Counted from the first letter of the stretch, positions 1-9,367 are shown. The stretch is 64,000 bases of DNA from Halorubrum lipolyticum DSM 21995 (GCF_000337375.1 NZ_AOJG01000030.1:166350-230349); one strand, 5' to 3'. Notes: generated by a model not told the origin, from the letters alone. Numbers and translations: made by a program.

Positions 1-218
1 AGGCGGGAGTGACGATCGCCGTCAGGGACAACGGACCCGGGCTCCCGGAAGCGGAACGGGACGTCCTGCAGTCGAGCGTGGAGACGCCGCTGGTTCACGG
101 CGAGGGCCTCGGTCTGTGGCTGATCCACTGGATCGTCACCAGCCTCGACGGCGAGCTCGAAACGACGGCCGGAGACGAGGGGACGACGGTCGCGATCCGC
201 CTCCCGAAGGCGTCGTGA
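1..218 (+). CDS. Sensor histidine kinase, C-terminal end (truncated by window edge)
   Basis: This is the last ~70 residues of a histidine kinase; the reading frame is open through base 1, so the start lies outside the window. The ATP-binding HATPase_c signatures are visible: a G1-type box (DNGPGLP) and a G2-type box (GEGLGLWL), followed by the usual C-terminal strands ending IRLPKAS. It would bind ATP and phosphorylate a histidine in the missing part. No response regulator follows, so the partner is unknown. Family assignment rests on the two boxes; sensor and target cannot be inferred. Confidence 0.85.
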   Translation, partial: AGVTIAVRDNGPGLPEAERDVLQSSVETPLVHGEGLGLWLIHWIVTSLDGELETTAGDEGTTVAIRLPKAS

Positions 219-399
219 GACGCGACCCGTCGACCGTTCCGGGCGGACGCGTCCGGGAACGGAACGGGCGATCGTTCCGTCGGTTCGAGAAATCCCGTTG
301 CGCTCCGCTTTCTCGGACGTTTCTCGCCCGAAACGCCTGATCGCCGAGGGGTGCTCGCTGATCGATAGCGGGAGTATGTGTGTCAATTCGGTTGATCGG
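219..399. other. Intergenic spacer, nothing recognised
   Basis: Spacer between the kinase stop and the structured repeat that begins near 400. It is GC-rich with some short self-complementary stretches (around 287-331). I see no tRNA, promoter or coding pattern in it. Confidence 0.4.
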
Positions 400-795
400 C
401 TGTTTATACGTGATCGAGTCGTGTTGTTGTCGGCTATTTATAAGCGATCGACGGCTCTGCCGACTTTGCGGTGAAGGCCTCTAAAGCCCCAGCCGCGACG
501 ACTCGCGGCAGCGAGGCCCTTCGCGCCTCTGGAAGCCGGCGGCTGCGCCGCCGGCGACTGCCCCTTTAAGTCCCACCCAGCCGCACCGCACAGCCTCACG
601 CCTCCCCAGCCTCGTCGGTCACCCTCCGCGTTGCTCCGGGTGACCGACTCCCTCGCACCGTCGGCTCCCGGCCCTGTGGGCCGCTCACCGGGGCGCGCCA
701 CCGCACCGCCGCGTTCATTTATAAGCGATCGTCGCTATCGCTCGTATTCTTTTAAATACGCTCTTGTCACCGACAATCTGCAACACCCACTCCGG
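400..795 (+). repeat. Structured intergenic repeat element, copy 1
   Basis: A noncoding GC-rich block flanked by TTTATA-type AT boxes (about 400-445 on the left, 717-760 on the right). It is homologous to 23012-23428 and, reversed, to 63858-64000. A 26-base run at 595-620 is identical to 23235-23260. It can form a long-range stem (482-492 with 558-568, with a C3/C3 internal loop at 487-489 and 561-563), a hairpin 614-624/638-648 with an 11-bp perfect stem and 13-nt loop, and a hairpin 669-674/678-683. Stem positions differ from copy 2 by compensatory changes, so structure is conserved. Shared right-end sequence includes CTGCAACACCCACTCC at 778-793. No ORF is conserved across copies. Confidence 0.8.
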
Positions 796-1090
796 CTATC
801 GCTCACCGCTGTGTCCGTACGGACCACATCGGGCCAAAGCGCGTCACTCGACGACGAGTTCCACGGGAGCCGTTTCCGAACCCGTCGGGACTCGTTCGGA
901 ACTGCGCATCGCAGCCGCCTCGGCGGAACGCATATGCCGCTTCCACCCTAACTCGATCAATATCAATGACAGTGGGTACCACACGCACGGTCGCCCGCCA
1001 GCGGGTCGGCGCCTGTCCGGACCGGCGCGCGCCCGGGTCGGGTCGTCACGCGTGGACCGCGCTCCGCGGTTCACGACGACGAACGACAGC
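796..1090. other. Intergenic leader upstream of the MoxR operon
   Basis: About 295 bases between the repeat and the chosen start of the MoxR gene. The MoxR frame stays open through it, but the translation lacks haloarchaeal acidic composition and resembles no domain. An A/T-rich patch near 950-970 could be a promoter; nothing else is recognisable. Confidence 0.35.
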
Positions 1091-2101
1091 ATGACTGATC
1101 CGGGAGAGTCGGGGCCGCTGGGGGCGGGTGTCGGCGAGAGAGACGACGCCACCCGCGACGCCACCGCCGAGGACGCCGCGATGGAGCCCGCGGCGGTGGC
1201 CGAGCTCGCCGACCGCGTCGCCGACAACGTCGAGGAGGTGATCGTCGGGAAGCGGGAGGCGGTCGAGCACGTCGTCGTCACCCTGCTCGCCCGGGGCCAC
1301 CTCCTCGTCGAGGACGTGCCCGGCGTCGGGAAGACGACCCTCGCGAAGGCGGTCGCGCGCTCGATCGACGGCTCGTTCAAGCGCGTCCAGTTCACCCCGG
1401 ATCTCCTCCCCTCCGACGTGACGGGCGTCAACGTGTTCGACCAGCGCACCGACGAGTTCGAGTTCCAGCCGGGCCCGGTGTTCGCGAACGTCGTGCTCGG
1501 CGACGAGATCAACCGCGCGCCCCCGAAGACGCAGTCCGCCCTCCTCGAAGCGATGGAGGAGCGCCAGGTGACGACCGACGGGGAGACCCGGCGGCTCCCG
1601 GACCCGTTCTGCGTGATCGCGACCCAGAACGACGTGGAGCCCGGCCAGACGTACGACCTGCCGGTCGCCGAGATCGACCGGTTCACCAAGAAGATCCGGC
1701 TCGGCTACCCCGACACGGACGAGGAGGCCGAGATCATCGGGCGGATGGCCGGCGACCACCCCGTCGAGGCGGTCGAGCCGGTGGCGACGATCGAGGACGT
1801 TCGGCGCGCCCGGACCGCGGTGGGCGGTATCGAGGCGACCGAGGAGCTGCGCCGGTACGTGGCCCGACTGGCGGTCCACACCCGGCGGAACGCCCGCCTC
1901 GGCGTCAGCCCCCGCGGGAGCCTCGCGCTGTTGCGAGCGTCGCAGGCGCGGGCCGCGCTCGACGGGCGGGGCTACGTGATCCCGGACGACGTACAGGCCG
2001 AGGCGCCGACCGTGTTCGCTCACCGGATCCGGTCCGACTCCGGCGGCGCCGACGGCGCCGAGATCGTCGCCGACGCCCTCGACCGGGTGCCCGTGGAGTG
2101 A
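1091..2101 (+). CDS. MoxR-family AAA+ ATPase
   Basis: A 336-residue AAA+ ATPase of the MoxR (AAA_3) class, a chaperone-like ATPase usually encoded beside DUF58 and transglutaminase proteins. Walker A (GVGKTT, residues 78-83), Walker B (VVLGDE, about 134-139), sensor 1 (VIATQN, 175-180) and the C-terminal lid containing GVSPRGSLALLRASQA are all present. The start at 1091 gives an acidic leader before the domain; M31 (base 1181) is an alternative and the open frame upstream looks noncoding. The gene is 4 bp from the next one, so the three downstream genes are probably one operon. By family precedent it remodels or activates the partner proteins encoded here; the substrate is unknown. Confidence 0.9.
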   Translation: MTDPGESGPLGAGVGERDDATRDATAEDAAMEPAAVAELADRVADNVEEVIVGKREAVEHVVVTLLARGHLLVEDVPGVGKTTLAKAVARSIDGSFKRVQFTPDLLPSDVTGVNVFDQRTDEFEFQPGPVFANVVLGDEINRAPPKTQSALLEAMEERQVTTDGETRRLPDPFCVIATQNDVEPGQTYDLPVAEIDRFTKKIRLGYPDTDEEAEIIGRMAGDHPVEAVEPVATIEDVRRARTAVGGIEATEELRRYVARLAVHTRRNARLGVSPRGSLALLRASQARAALDGRGYVIPDDVQAEAPTVFAHRIRSDSGGADGAEIVADALDRVPVE

Positions 2102-2105
2102 GCCG

Positions 2106-3176
2106 ATGCCGAAGGCGACCCTCACCCGGCGCGGCCGCGTCGTCGGCGCGGCCTGCGTGATCGGCGGTCTGCTGTCGCTGGCGGCCGGCGGGCGCGCGCT
2201 CGACGCGGTGGTGCTCCCGGGAGTCGTCGCGCTCGTCGCCGGCTACGTCCAGCTGGCGCGGGTCGCGGACCCCGAGGTGCGGCGGGTCCCGCCCCCGGAC
2301 GGGTTCGTCGGCGAGCGTCACGAGGTCCGGATCGAGCTCCGGCCGGCGACCGCGGGGGCGGCCGGGACCTATCTGGGGGCGATCGTCGACGAGGTCGACG
2401 ACGGGCTGGAGGGGCCGGAGGCGCCGATCCGCGCCTCGGTCGGCGAGGGGCCGGTGACGTACCGCGTCCGGTACCTGCGGCGGGGGAGGCGCCGGTTGGG
2501 TCCGGCTCGGGTGACCGCGACGGACGTGTTCGGGCTCTTCGACCGGGAGGTCGTCGTCGACGACACGGACGCGGTGACCGCGTATCCGGTCTGTCACCCG
2601 ATCCCGGGCCGGTTCCGGCGCGAGCTGTACGCCGCCGACGCGGTCGGCGTGAGCCGGCGGCGCGAGGAGTTCGACCGGCTGCGGGAGTACGCTCGCGGCG
2701 ACGCCCTCCGGGACGTACACTGGCCGACGACCGCGAAGCGCGACGAGATCGTGGTCAAGGAGTTCGCCGCGGAGACGCGGCGCGGACGGGTGTCGATCGC
2801 CGGCGAGACCGCCCGCGAGCGCGAGGGGGCCGACGCCCTCGCGAGCGCGGCCGCCAGCCTCGCGCTCGCCCTGCTCGACGACGGCGTCCCGGTCGACCTG
2901 ACGCTGCCGGCGGGGAGCGTGTCGGTCCGCCCGGGGCCGCAGGGGCGACGCGCCGTGCTCGAACTGGCCGCGGTGACCGGTCCCGGCGCGGTCGCCGTCG
3001 ACGACGCCGACGTGGAGGTGATCGCCGACGGCGACGGCGCGCGGTACCGGACCGGGGGCCGAACCGTCGCCGTCGACGACCTCCGCGCGTCGGCGGGCGA
3101 CGGCGGGTCGGGAGCGGAGCGGTCGCCTGAGACGCCATCGCCGCCTCCCTCCGAACCGGAGGTGAACGGGAGATGA
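2106..3176 (+). CDS. DUF58 domain protein
   Basis: A 356-residue protein with two N-terminal hydrophobic segments (about residues 12-50), a beta-rich extracellular-type middle, then the DUF58 domain with the diagnostic REYARGDALRDVHW core near residues 196-212. DUF58 proteins are the standard partners of MoxR ATPases and have a von Willebrand-like fold. The C-terminus is low complexity and Pro/Ser/Glu rich. The start lies 4 bp after the MoxR stop and the stop overlaps the next start by 4 bp (ATGA), so it is translationally coupled to the transglutaminase gene. The role is not known beyond this conserved trio; an envelope or cell-surface function is an inference. Confidence 0.9.
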   Translation: MPKATLTRRGRVVGAACVIGGLLSLAAGGRALDAVVLPGVVALVAGYVQLARVADPEVRRVPPPDGFVGERHEVRIELRPATAGAAGTYLGAIVDEVDDGLEGPEAPIRASVGEGPVTYRVRYLRRGRRRLGPARVTATDVFGLFDREVVVDDTDAVTAYPVCHPIPGRFRRELYAADAVGVSRRREEFDRLREYARGDALRDVHWPTTAKRDEIVVKEFAAETRRGRVSIAGETAREREGADALASAAASLALALLDDGVPVDLTLPAGSVSVRPGPQGRRAVLELAAVTGPGAVAVDDADVEVIADGDGARYRTGGRTVAVDDLRASAGDGGSGAERSPETPSPPPSEPEVNGR

Positions 3177-5527
3177 GCGGTCGAACGGGCGGCGACCGGC
3201 GGCGGGCCGCCGCCGTGACGCGGCGCGCGTCGGGAGCGCTGCCGGACCTCGGCCGCGAGGAGGCCGACGAGCCCGCGGAGGACTGGAGCGGCTTCGCGGA
3301 CCCCGCGGTCCTCGGGGTCGCGCTCGTGACCGCGGCGTACCTCGGGGTGTTCCTCGAGGCGACCGACGTGGTCGGCGGGACGGCGCGGACCGCCGCGGCC
3401 GTCTCCGTCGCGGGCGTCGCCGGCGCGGTCCTCGCGCGCGTCGTCACCGAGCGGACCGCGGTGCGGCTGACGGCGGTCCTCCTCGCCGCGGCGCTCGCCG
3501 GCTACTACTTCGCGGTCCCCGCGAGCCGGCGCGCGCTCTTCTCGGTCGAGGCCGTCGCGATCGACGTGGTCTCGCTTCTGACCGGGCTCTCGGTCCTCCG
3601 GCTCGCGCTCGCGGACGTGTGGATTCTCGCCGTGGCGCCGGCGCCGACGTTCCTCGTCGCGTACCTGGCCGGCCGCGGGCGGCACGTCGGGGCGACCGCG
3701 GTCGCCGGCGGGACGCTCGGGTTCCTCGTATGCACCGGCGACGCGGGCGGGCTGGCCGCGCTCGTCGGCGTCGTCGGCGCCGCGCTCGCGGCCGGCTTCG
3801 CCACGCTGTCGACGCCCGACGCGCTCCGCGCCCACGGCGACCGGCTCACCGCGGTGCTGGCGGCGATGATCCTCGTGAGCGCGACGGTCACCGTGTTACC
3901 GGCGGGCGCGGCGCAGCCGTGGGGGGCCGACCGCGGTCCGACCCTGGAATCGTCGCTCGGGGGCGGCGACGAGGTGGAGGTGATCGGGGCGACGCGGCTC
4001 TCTCCCCAGGTGCGGTACGAGATCGAGAGCCCGGTCGCGTCGAACTGGCACGTCGCGGCCTACGACACCTACACCGGCGACGGCTGGGTGCGGTCGGGCG
4101 GTGGGTCGACGCTCGACGGGTCCCTCGACGGCCCGCCGGGCGAGGCGACGACGGTGAACGCCACGCTCACCGCGCGGACGGAGTCGACCGCGCTGCCCGC
4201 CCCGTGGCAGGCCGTGGACGTGCGCGGCGCGGGCGCCTCGACCGCGCAGGTCGACGAGCGCGGGACGCTCCGGCTCGGCGCCGCGCTGCGTCCGGGCGAG
4301 GCGACGACCGTCGAGAGCCGGGTGCTCGACGCGGAGCCGGCGGAGCTCCGGAACGCCAGCACGGAGTACGACCCCGCGATCGAGGACCGCTACACCCAGC
4401 TCCCGGAGAGCACGCCCGACCGCGTCGGCGAGCGCACCGAGGCGATCGTCGAGGCGGCGGGCGCCGAGAACCCCTACGATCGGGCGGCCGCGATCGAGCG
4501 GTACCTGATCGAGGAGTACGACTACTCGCTCGGCGTCGAGAAGCCGGAGGGGGACGTGGCCGACGCGTTCCTCTTCGAGATGGACGCGGGCTACTGCACG
4601 TACTTCGCGACGACGATGGTCGCGATGCTGCGCTCGCAGGGGATACCGGCGCAGTTCGCGACCGGCTACGCCGAGGGCGAGCGGGTCGGCGAGGACCGGT
4701 ACGTCGTCCGGGGGCAGGACGCCCACGCGTGGGTGAAGGTGTACTTCCCGGAGCACGGCTGGGTCGAGTTCGACCCGACCCCGGCGAGCGAGCGCGACGA
4801 GGCCCGGAGCGAGCGCCTCGCCGAGGCCCGCGAGACCGGCGAGGCGGACGTCGACACCGAGGAGACGGAGCCGGCGGCCGAGCCCGGCGAGCCGACGCCG
4901 ACCCCGGAACCCGAGGCGGACTCCGAAACGGACGCGGAAGCGGACGCCCCCGAGGCGAACGGGAGCAACGGGACCGACGGCGACGGGACGGGCGACGCCA
5001 CCGGAATCGACGCCTCGATCACGGAGGAGGGGTTCTCACAGGAGCGGCTCGTCCAGAACGGAACGCCCGCCCGCGGTGACGGCCCGGGCGCCGACGAGGG
5101 CGGGGACGGCGGGCTCCCGCTCCCGTCGCGAGAGGCGGTCGCGTACTGGCTGTTCGTCGTGACCGTCGCCGTCGTCGGCGCCCGGCGGCTCGGCCTCACC
5201 GAGCGCGCGCGCCGCGCCGTCCGGGTCCGTGCGCCCTGGGGGCGCGGCGAGCCGGTCGCGGACGCGAAGCGGGCGTTCGACGACTTGGAAGGCCTGCTGG
5301 CGCGGCGCTATCGTGAGCGGCGGCCCGGAGAGACGCCGCGGGCGTACCTCGACGCCCTCCCGCTCCGCGACGGCGACGAGCGGGCGCGGGCGGTCGGCGA
5401 GACCTACGAGCGGGCGGCGTACGCCGGCTCGGTGACGCGCGAGGAGGCCGACGAGGCGCGGCGGACGGTCCGCCGCCTCGCGCTGGAGCGGACGCCCCTC
5501 ATCGGCCGGCTGTTCGACCGGGGCTGA
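3173..5527 (+). CDS. Membrane transglutaminase-like protein (TgpA/DUF3488 type) with DUF4129 tail
   Basis: A 784-residue membrane protein. About six to seven N-terminal transmembrane segments (residues ~40-245) precede an external transglutaminase-like domain with the Cys-His-Asp triad in place: C475 in GYCTYFAT, H518 in DAHAWV and D534 in EFDPTPA. A Pro/Thr/Glu linker follows, then one transmembrane segment (AYWLFVVTVAVVG) and a cytoplasmic DUF4129-like tail. This matches the TgpA class that accompanies MoxR and DUF58. The intact triad supports a cysteine protease or transglutaminase activity outside the cell; the substrate is unknown. It is third and last in the operon. Confidence 0.88.
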   Translation: MSGRTGGDRRRAAAVTRRASGALPDLGREEADEPAEDWSGFADPAVLGVALVTAAYLGVFLEATDVVGGTARTAAAVSVAGVAGAVLARVVTERTAVRLTAVLLAAALAGYYFAVPASRRALFSVEAVAIDVVSLLTGLSVLRLALADVWILAVAPAPTFLVAYLAGRGRHVGATAVAGGTLGFLVCTGDAGGLAALVGVVGAALAAGFATLSTPDALRAHGDRLTAVLAAMILVSATVTVLPAGAAQPWGADRGPTLESSLGGGDEVEVIGATRLSPQVRYEIESPVASNWHVAAYDTYTGDGWVRSGGGSTLDGSLDGPPGEATTVNATLTARTESTALPAPWQAVDVRGAGASTAQVDERGTLRLGAALRPGEATTVESRVLDAEPAELRNASTEYDPAIEDRYTQLPESTPDRVGERTEAIVEAAGAENPYDRAAAIERYLIEEYDYSLGVEKPEGDVADAFLFEMDAGYCTYFATTMVAMLRSQGIPAQFATGYAEGERVGEDRYVVRGQDAHAWVKVYFPEHGWVEFDPTPASERDEARSERLAEARETGEADVDTEETEPAAEPGEPTPTPEPEADSETDAEADAPEANGSNGTDGDGTGDATGIDASITEEGFSQERLVQNGTPARGDGPGADEGGDGGLPLPSREAVAYWLFVVTVAVVGARRLGLTERARRAVRVRAPWGRGEPVADAKRAFDDLEGLLARRYRERRPGETPRAYLDALPLRDGDERARAVGETYERAAYAGSVTREEADEARRTVRRLALERTPLIGRLFDRG

Positions 5528-5648
5528 ACGAGAGGCGAGAAGGGAACGCAGACGGCGGCCAGAGCGTGTGCGGAGGCGAGTCGGAGAGGGAGAGAGCGAC
5601 CGGCGATGCGGCCGCGCTCGGGGCGGACGACGGCCCCACTCCCGACAC

Positions 5649-5976
<328 letters not shown>

Positions 5977-6094
5977 CCGTCACCTGACCGTCCGCCGTCG
6001 AGCGATTCGCGCGTTCGTACCGCGACTTTTCAGTGGTCTCGTCCGGTGTTCAGTTGTCTCGCCCGGTAAGCGACGGCGCCGTCGACCGCCCTAT

Positions 6095-6958
6095 TTAAAC
6101 CAACAGCACGGCTCGACCGGCGACGAAGGCGACGGCCGCGAGGAACGTCCCGTATTTAAACCGCCGTTGAGCCGCCGTCGGGTCGGCGAACGCCTCGTAA
6201 CAGGCGTACAGCATGACCGCGTCGGCGACCGCGACGAGGGCGAGGTAGGCGCCGCCGAACGTCCCGGAGAGGTACGGGAACGGGCTGGCGACGACGGCGA
6301 CGACGAGCGAACCGGTCGCGATCCACAGCGATCGGCGCTCGCCGATCGCGACGGGGAGGGTGCGGAGCCCCTCCTCGCGGTCGCCGACCACGTCCTCGAC
6401 GTCTTTGATCACCTCGCGGGCGAACGTCGAGAGCGCCGCGAGCAGCCCGAGGACGACGACGGCCTCGGGGCGGCCGACCGCGGCGCCGCCGAACAGGAAC
6501 GTCGACCCGACGAGGTACGAGACGAGGGCGTTGCCGAGCCCCGGCGTTCCTTTAAAAACCGTCGTGTAGGTCACGAGGGCGACGAGGTTGACGCCGGCGA
6601 TCGCGAGGGCGAGCGCGGGGAGCGCCAGCGCGAGCGCGACGGCGGCCGCGAACCAGACGCCGGAGATCCCGAGCGCGCCCCGCGGCGAGACCGCGCCGCG
6701 GGGGATGGGGCGATCGGGTTGGTTGATCGCGTCGATCTCGCGGTCGAAGTAGTCGTTGATCGCGTTGCCGGCGGCGACCGCGAAGGCGGTGGTGGCCGCG
6801 GCGATCGCCGCCGGAACGAGCGCGTCGCCGGCGCCGGCGACGAACGCGCCGGTCGCCGTGAGGACCGCGGCGGCGACGCAGTTACCCGGGCGTGCCAGTT
6901 CGACGGCTCCGCGTGCTGTCTCGCGCACGTCGTCTCCGTCCACCGCCGCGCAGTACAT
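6095..6958 (-). CDS. UbiA-family prenyltransferase (probable digeranylgeranylglyceryl phosphate synthase)
   Basis: An integral membrane prenyltransferase of 287 residues. The first Asp-rich motif is N68-D69-xx-D72-xxx-D76 (NDYFDREID), followed by the QPDRPIPRG element; the second Asp motif is IKDVEDVVGDREEG. Roughly eight to nine hydrophobic segments complete the fold. In archaea the UbiA member beginning with a short ARPGN helix and carrying DAINQPDRPIP is usually geranylgeranylglycerol-phosphate geranylgeranyltransferase, which attaches the second isoprenoid chain in ether-lipid synthesis. A menaquinone or haem prenyltransferase is less likely but not excluded. The start is uncertain: homologues begin near ETARGAVELARPGN, so the first ~12 residues may be untranslated. 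Confidence 0.85.
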   Translation of the reverse strand: MYCAAVDGDDVRETARGAVELARPGNCVAAAVLTATGAFVAGAGDALVPAAIAAATTAFAVAAGNAINDYFDREIDAINQPDRPIPRGAVSPRGALGISGVWFAAAVALALALPALALAIAGVNLVALVTYTTVFKGTPGLGNALVSYLVGSTFLFGGAAVGRPEAVVVLGLLAALSTFAREVIKDVEDVVGDREEGLRTLPVAIGERRSLWIATGSLVVAVVASPFPYLSGTFGGAYLALVAVADAVMLYACYEAFADPTAAQRRFKYGTFLAAVAFVAGRAVLLV

Positions 6959-7076
6959 AAACGGCGCGGGATCCGGCGGGAGGCCGAAGAGGCGCCCGGG
7001 CCGCCGCCGACCGCCCGCGTTCCCGGGGAGTGAGGATCCGCCGAGCGCCTAAGCCGTCGGACTCGCAAGCGACCCC

Positions 7077-7682
7077 ATGGCCCGAGTCGCACGGGACGGG
7101 CGCCGGCTCCGCGTCGACCTCGAGGTCGACCCGAGCGACGACTGGGACTGCCCGATCGTCTCCGAGACCCCCGACGCGACCGACGTGGCCGTCAACGCGG
7201 TGGGTCACGACTGCACCGTCGACGTGCAACCGGCCGACGGCGAGGGGTTGGTGCGCGCTCGCGGCGAGGTCTCCGAGGACTGTCTCTGTCGGATCTTCCA
7301 GGGGTTCGGCTGCGTCCCGCACGTCCGGCGGGTCGAGGACGGGACGATGCTCGTGACGGCCTACGTCGACGACCGGGACACGGTCCGCGACGTGGTCGGG
7401 GCGCTCAGGGAGACGCTCGATCGCGTCCGGCTGGTCCGGCTCGCGGTCGTCGAGGGGCCGGAGGCGACCGAGCGGGTGACCTTCGACCTCTCCGCGCTCA
7501 CCCCGAAACAGCGGGAGGGGCTCGAGCTCGCGGTCGTCCGCGGCTACTTCGACGGCGACCGCGACGTGAGGCTCGGCGAGCTGGCCGCCGATCTCGACAT
7601 CAGCAAGTCCGCGCTCTCACAGCGGCTCAGAGCCGCACAAGCGAAGATAGTCACCGACGCGTTCGACGGGGACGGGGAGTGA
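7077..7682 (+). CDS. HTH-10 family (bacterio-opsin-activator-like) DNA-binding regulator
   Basis: A 201-residue protein whose C-terminal third (about residues 138-198) is an HTH-10 domain: LSALTPKQREGLELAVVRGYFD then LGELAADLDISKSALSQRLRAAQ as recognition helices. The N-terminal ~130 residues form a haloarchaeal ligand or partner domain containing a Cys pair (EDCLCRIFQGFGC). It is monocistronic and convergent with the radical-SAM gene at 7758. A 20-bp direct duplication (7673-7712) covers its stop codon, so the last few codons and stop sequence are repeated just downstream. Targets are unknown; a second HTH-10 protein is at 9602. Confidence 0.85.
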   Translation: MARVARDGRRLRVDLEVDPSDDWDCPIVSETPDATDVAVNAVGHDCTVDVQPADGEGLVRARGEVSEDCLCRIFQGFGCVPHVRRVEDGTMLVTAYVDDRDTVRDVVGALRETLDRVRLVRLAVVEGPEATERVTFDLSALTPKQREGLELAVVRGYFDGDRDVRLGELAADLDISKSALSQRLRAAQAKIVTDAFDGDGE

Positions 7683-7712
7683 GTCTCGCGGCCGGGGAGT
7701 GAGTCTCGCGGC
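7673..7712. repeat. 20-bp tandem duplication over a stop codon
   Basis: Two exact 20-bp units (7673-7692, 7693-7712) with the core GAGTGAGTCTCGCGGCC. The first contains the TGA stop of the HTH-10 gene; the second duplicates it in the intergenic spacer. Confidence 0.85.
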
Positions 7713-7757
7713 CGGAGGCGTCGACCCCTATCGACGGCGACCGGCCAGACCGGCGGC

Positions 7758-8987
7758 TCAGTCCGCGTCCGCCGCCGACCCGCCGCCGATCCGGCTCATG
7801 GCCGCCTTCCCGTCGCGCTCGGCCTCGGTGAGGTAGCACTTCGGGTCGGGCGCGAACGGGTCGTCGTGGGCCGCCAGCGCGCGGAGCCGCGACCCTCCGC
7901 GGCAGATACTCTTGTACGCGCAGTCGGCGCATTTTCCGGAGAGGCGCTCTTCGCGCTCGCGCAGCGCCGTAAGCAGCGGGTTCGACTCGTCCGCCCAGAT
8001 CGCGCCGAACGACCGGTCGCGGACGTTCCCGGGCGAGTACCCCTGCCAGAACTGCGTGAGGTGGACGTTGCCGACGGGGTCGACGTCGGCGACGCGCTCG
8101 CCGGTCGGGTCGCCGCCGTTGCGTTCGAGGTACTGATAAATGAGCCGCGCGCGGTCCGTCCCCATCTCGCGGTCGGCGTACTCGACGAGGTGGCCCGCGT
8201 CGGCGTAGTTGCCGACGAGCAGCGTCTCGATCTCCTCGCCCGACTCGTGGTACTCGCGAGTGAGGTCACAGAGGTCGGTGACGGCCTTCCGGGTCGCCTC
8301 CGGGCTCAGGTCCACGTCGGCGATATCGGCGCCGCGCCCGCCGTAGTCGAGGTGGTAGAAGCAGAACCGGTCGACGCCGGCGTCGACGAGCAGGTCGACG
8401 ACGCCCGCGAGGTCCGCGACGTTGTGCTCGGTGATCGTGTACCGGAGCCCCGTCTTGAGCCCCACGTCGAGACACGCCTCGATCCCCCGGACCGCGGCGT
8501 CGAACGCCCCTTCCTCCCCGCGGATGCGGTCGTTGCGCTCCGGGAGGCCGTCGACCGAGACGCCGGCGTACTTGAGCCCCGCCGCCTTCAGCTCGCGGGC
8601 GCGTTCGCGGGTCAGGAGGGTCCCGTTCGTCGAGAGCACGGGTCGGACCCCGCTCTCGGCGGCGTGTGCGACCAGTTCCGGGAGGTCCTCGCGAACGAGC
8701 GGCTCGCCGCCGGAGAAGAGGAGCACCGGCACCCCGAACGCCGCGAGGTCGTCGATGAGGGCCTTCCCCTCCGCGGTCGACAGCTCGTTCGGCGCCCCCT
8801 CCCGGTCGGCCGCGGCGTAGCAGTGCTCGCAGTAGAGGTTACACCGCTTCGTGGTGTTCCAGACGACGACCGGGCGCCGCTGTACCTCGTCCGTGATCTG
8901 GGGCTTCGTCGAGCCGTCGGCCGCGTCGTACCGGAGCCCGTCGCTCTCGGCGTCGAGCCCGCAGAGGAGCTTGCTGACGGAGATCAT
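7758..8987 (-). CDS. Radical SAM/SPASM enzyme paired with a small PaaB-like protein
   Basis: A 409-residue radical SAM enzyme. The [4Fe-4S]/SAM motif C49-xxx-C53-xx-C56 (CNLYCEHC) is intact, followed by FSGGEP. A SPASM-type C-terminal cluster region carries CADCAYKSIC plus a further Cys (PKCYLTEAE). The N-terminus (LLCGLDAESDGLRYDA) is typical of haloarchaeal relatives of the AhbC/AhbD/NirJ haem enzymes, so a haem b synthase-like activity is one hypothesis; a peptide-modifying role is the other, since the preceding gene resembles a family annotated as a radical-SAM-partnered RiPP candidate. The ATG overlaps the partner's stop by 4 bp (TCAT on plus, 8984-8987), which implies coupling. The start at 8987 is chosen for this overlap. 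Confidence 0.88.
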   Translation of the reverse strand: MISVSKLLCGLDAESDGLRYDAADGSTKPQITDEVQRRPVVVWNTTKRCNLYCEHCYAAADREGAPNELSTAEGKALIDDLAAFGVPVLLFSGGEPLVREDLPELVAHAAESGVRPVLSTNGTLLTRERARELKAAGLKYAGVSVDGLPERNDRIRGEEGAFDAAVRGIEACLDVGLKTGLRYTITEHNVADLAGVVDLLVDAGVDRFCFYHLDYGGRGADIADVDLSPEATRKAVTDLCDLTREYHESGEEIETLLVGNYADAGHLVEYADREMGTDRARLIYQYLERNGGDPTGERVADVDPVGNVHLTQFWQGYSPGNVRDRSFGAIWADESNPLLTALREREERLSGKCADCAYKSICRGGSRLRALAAHDDPFAPDPKCYLTEAERDGKAAMSRIGGGSAADAD

Positions 8988-9367
8988 CGCGATCCCTCCG
9001 CGTCGTCGGCGTCGGCCGCAGGCGCCCCGCCACACGAGACCGTCGGGGTCCCCTCGGTCTCCTCGTAGACGCGCGGCTCGCCGGAATCGCCCGTGGGCTC
9101 GTCTCCGTCCGCTCCGCCCTCGCCGTCCGCGAGCGACTCGGCCGAGTACCGGTGCGTCTCGTCGGCGGGACACACCCACACGTCGCGGGCGTACCACGCG
9201 AAGAGCTTGCTCGCCTCCTCGTGGGCGGCGTCGGGCGTCGGCGCCGCGACGGTGCCGACGTGGCGGAGCGGGTCCGCCTCCGCCTCCCGGACGAACACCT
9301 CGAAGCGCCGGCCGTCCGCGGAGCGCGCCCCGTTCGATCCGCCGGTTCGGTCCGTCTTCTCGACCAT
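8984..9367 (-). CDS. Small PaaB-like partner of the radical SAM enzyme (Htur_1727-type candidate RiPP)
   Basis: A 127-residue protein. Residues ~20-75 contain RFEVFVREAEADPLRHVG, then an alanine-rich helix (DAAHEEASKLFAWYA) and DVWVCPADE, a layout like the PaaB subunit of phenylacetyl-CoA epoxidase. The acidic C-terminal tail ends PTVSCGGAPAADADD. I recognise it as the haloarchaeal family labelled 'Htur_1727 family rSAM-partnered candidate RiPP'. It is coupled (ATGA) to the downstream radical SAM gene and shares its promoter region (9370-9600) divergently with the HTH-10 gene at 9602. The conserved SCGG near the end is a plausible modification or cluster-ligand site. Whether it is substrate or accessory subunit is open. 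The start at 9367 is preferred over 9382, which would add five residues. Confidence 0.75.
   Translation of the reverse strand: MVEKTDRTGGSNGARSADGRRFEVFVREAEADPLRHVGTVAAPTPDAAHEEASKLFAWYARDVWVCPADETHRYSAESLADGEGGADGDEPTGDSGEPRVYEETEGTPTVSCGGAPAADADDAEGSR

Noticed and set aside
287..331. tRNA-like GGTTCGA motif
   Set aside because: The T-loop-like string GGTTCGAGAAATCC has no acceptor, D or anticodon arms around it.
3619..5079. 486-codon plus-strand ORF inside the transglutaminase gene
   Set aside because: Arginine-rich +1 shadow; the Cys-His-Asp triad lies in the other frame.
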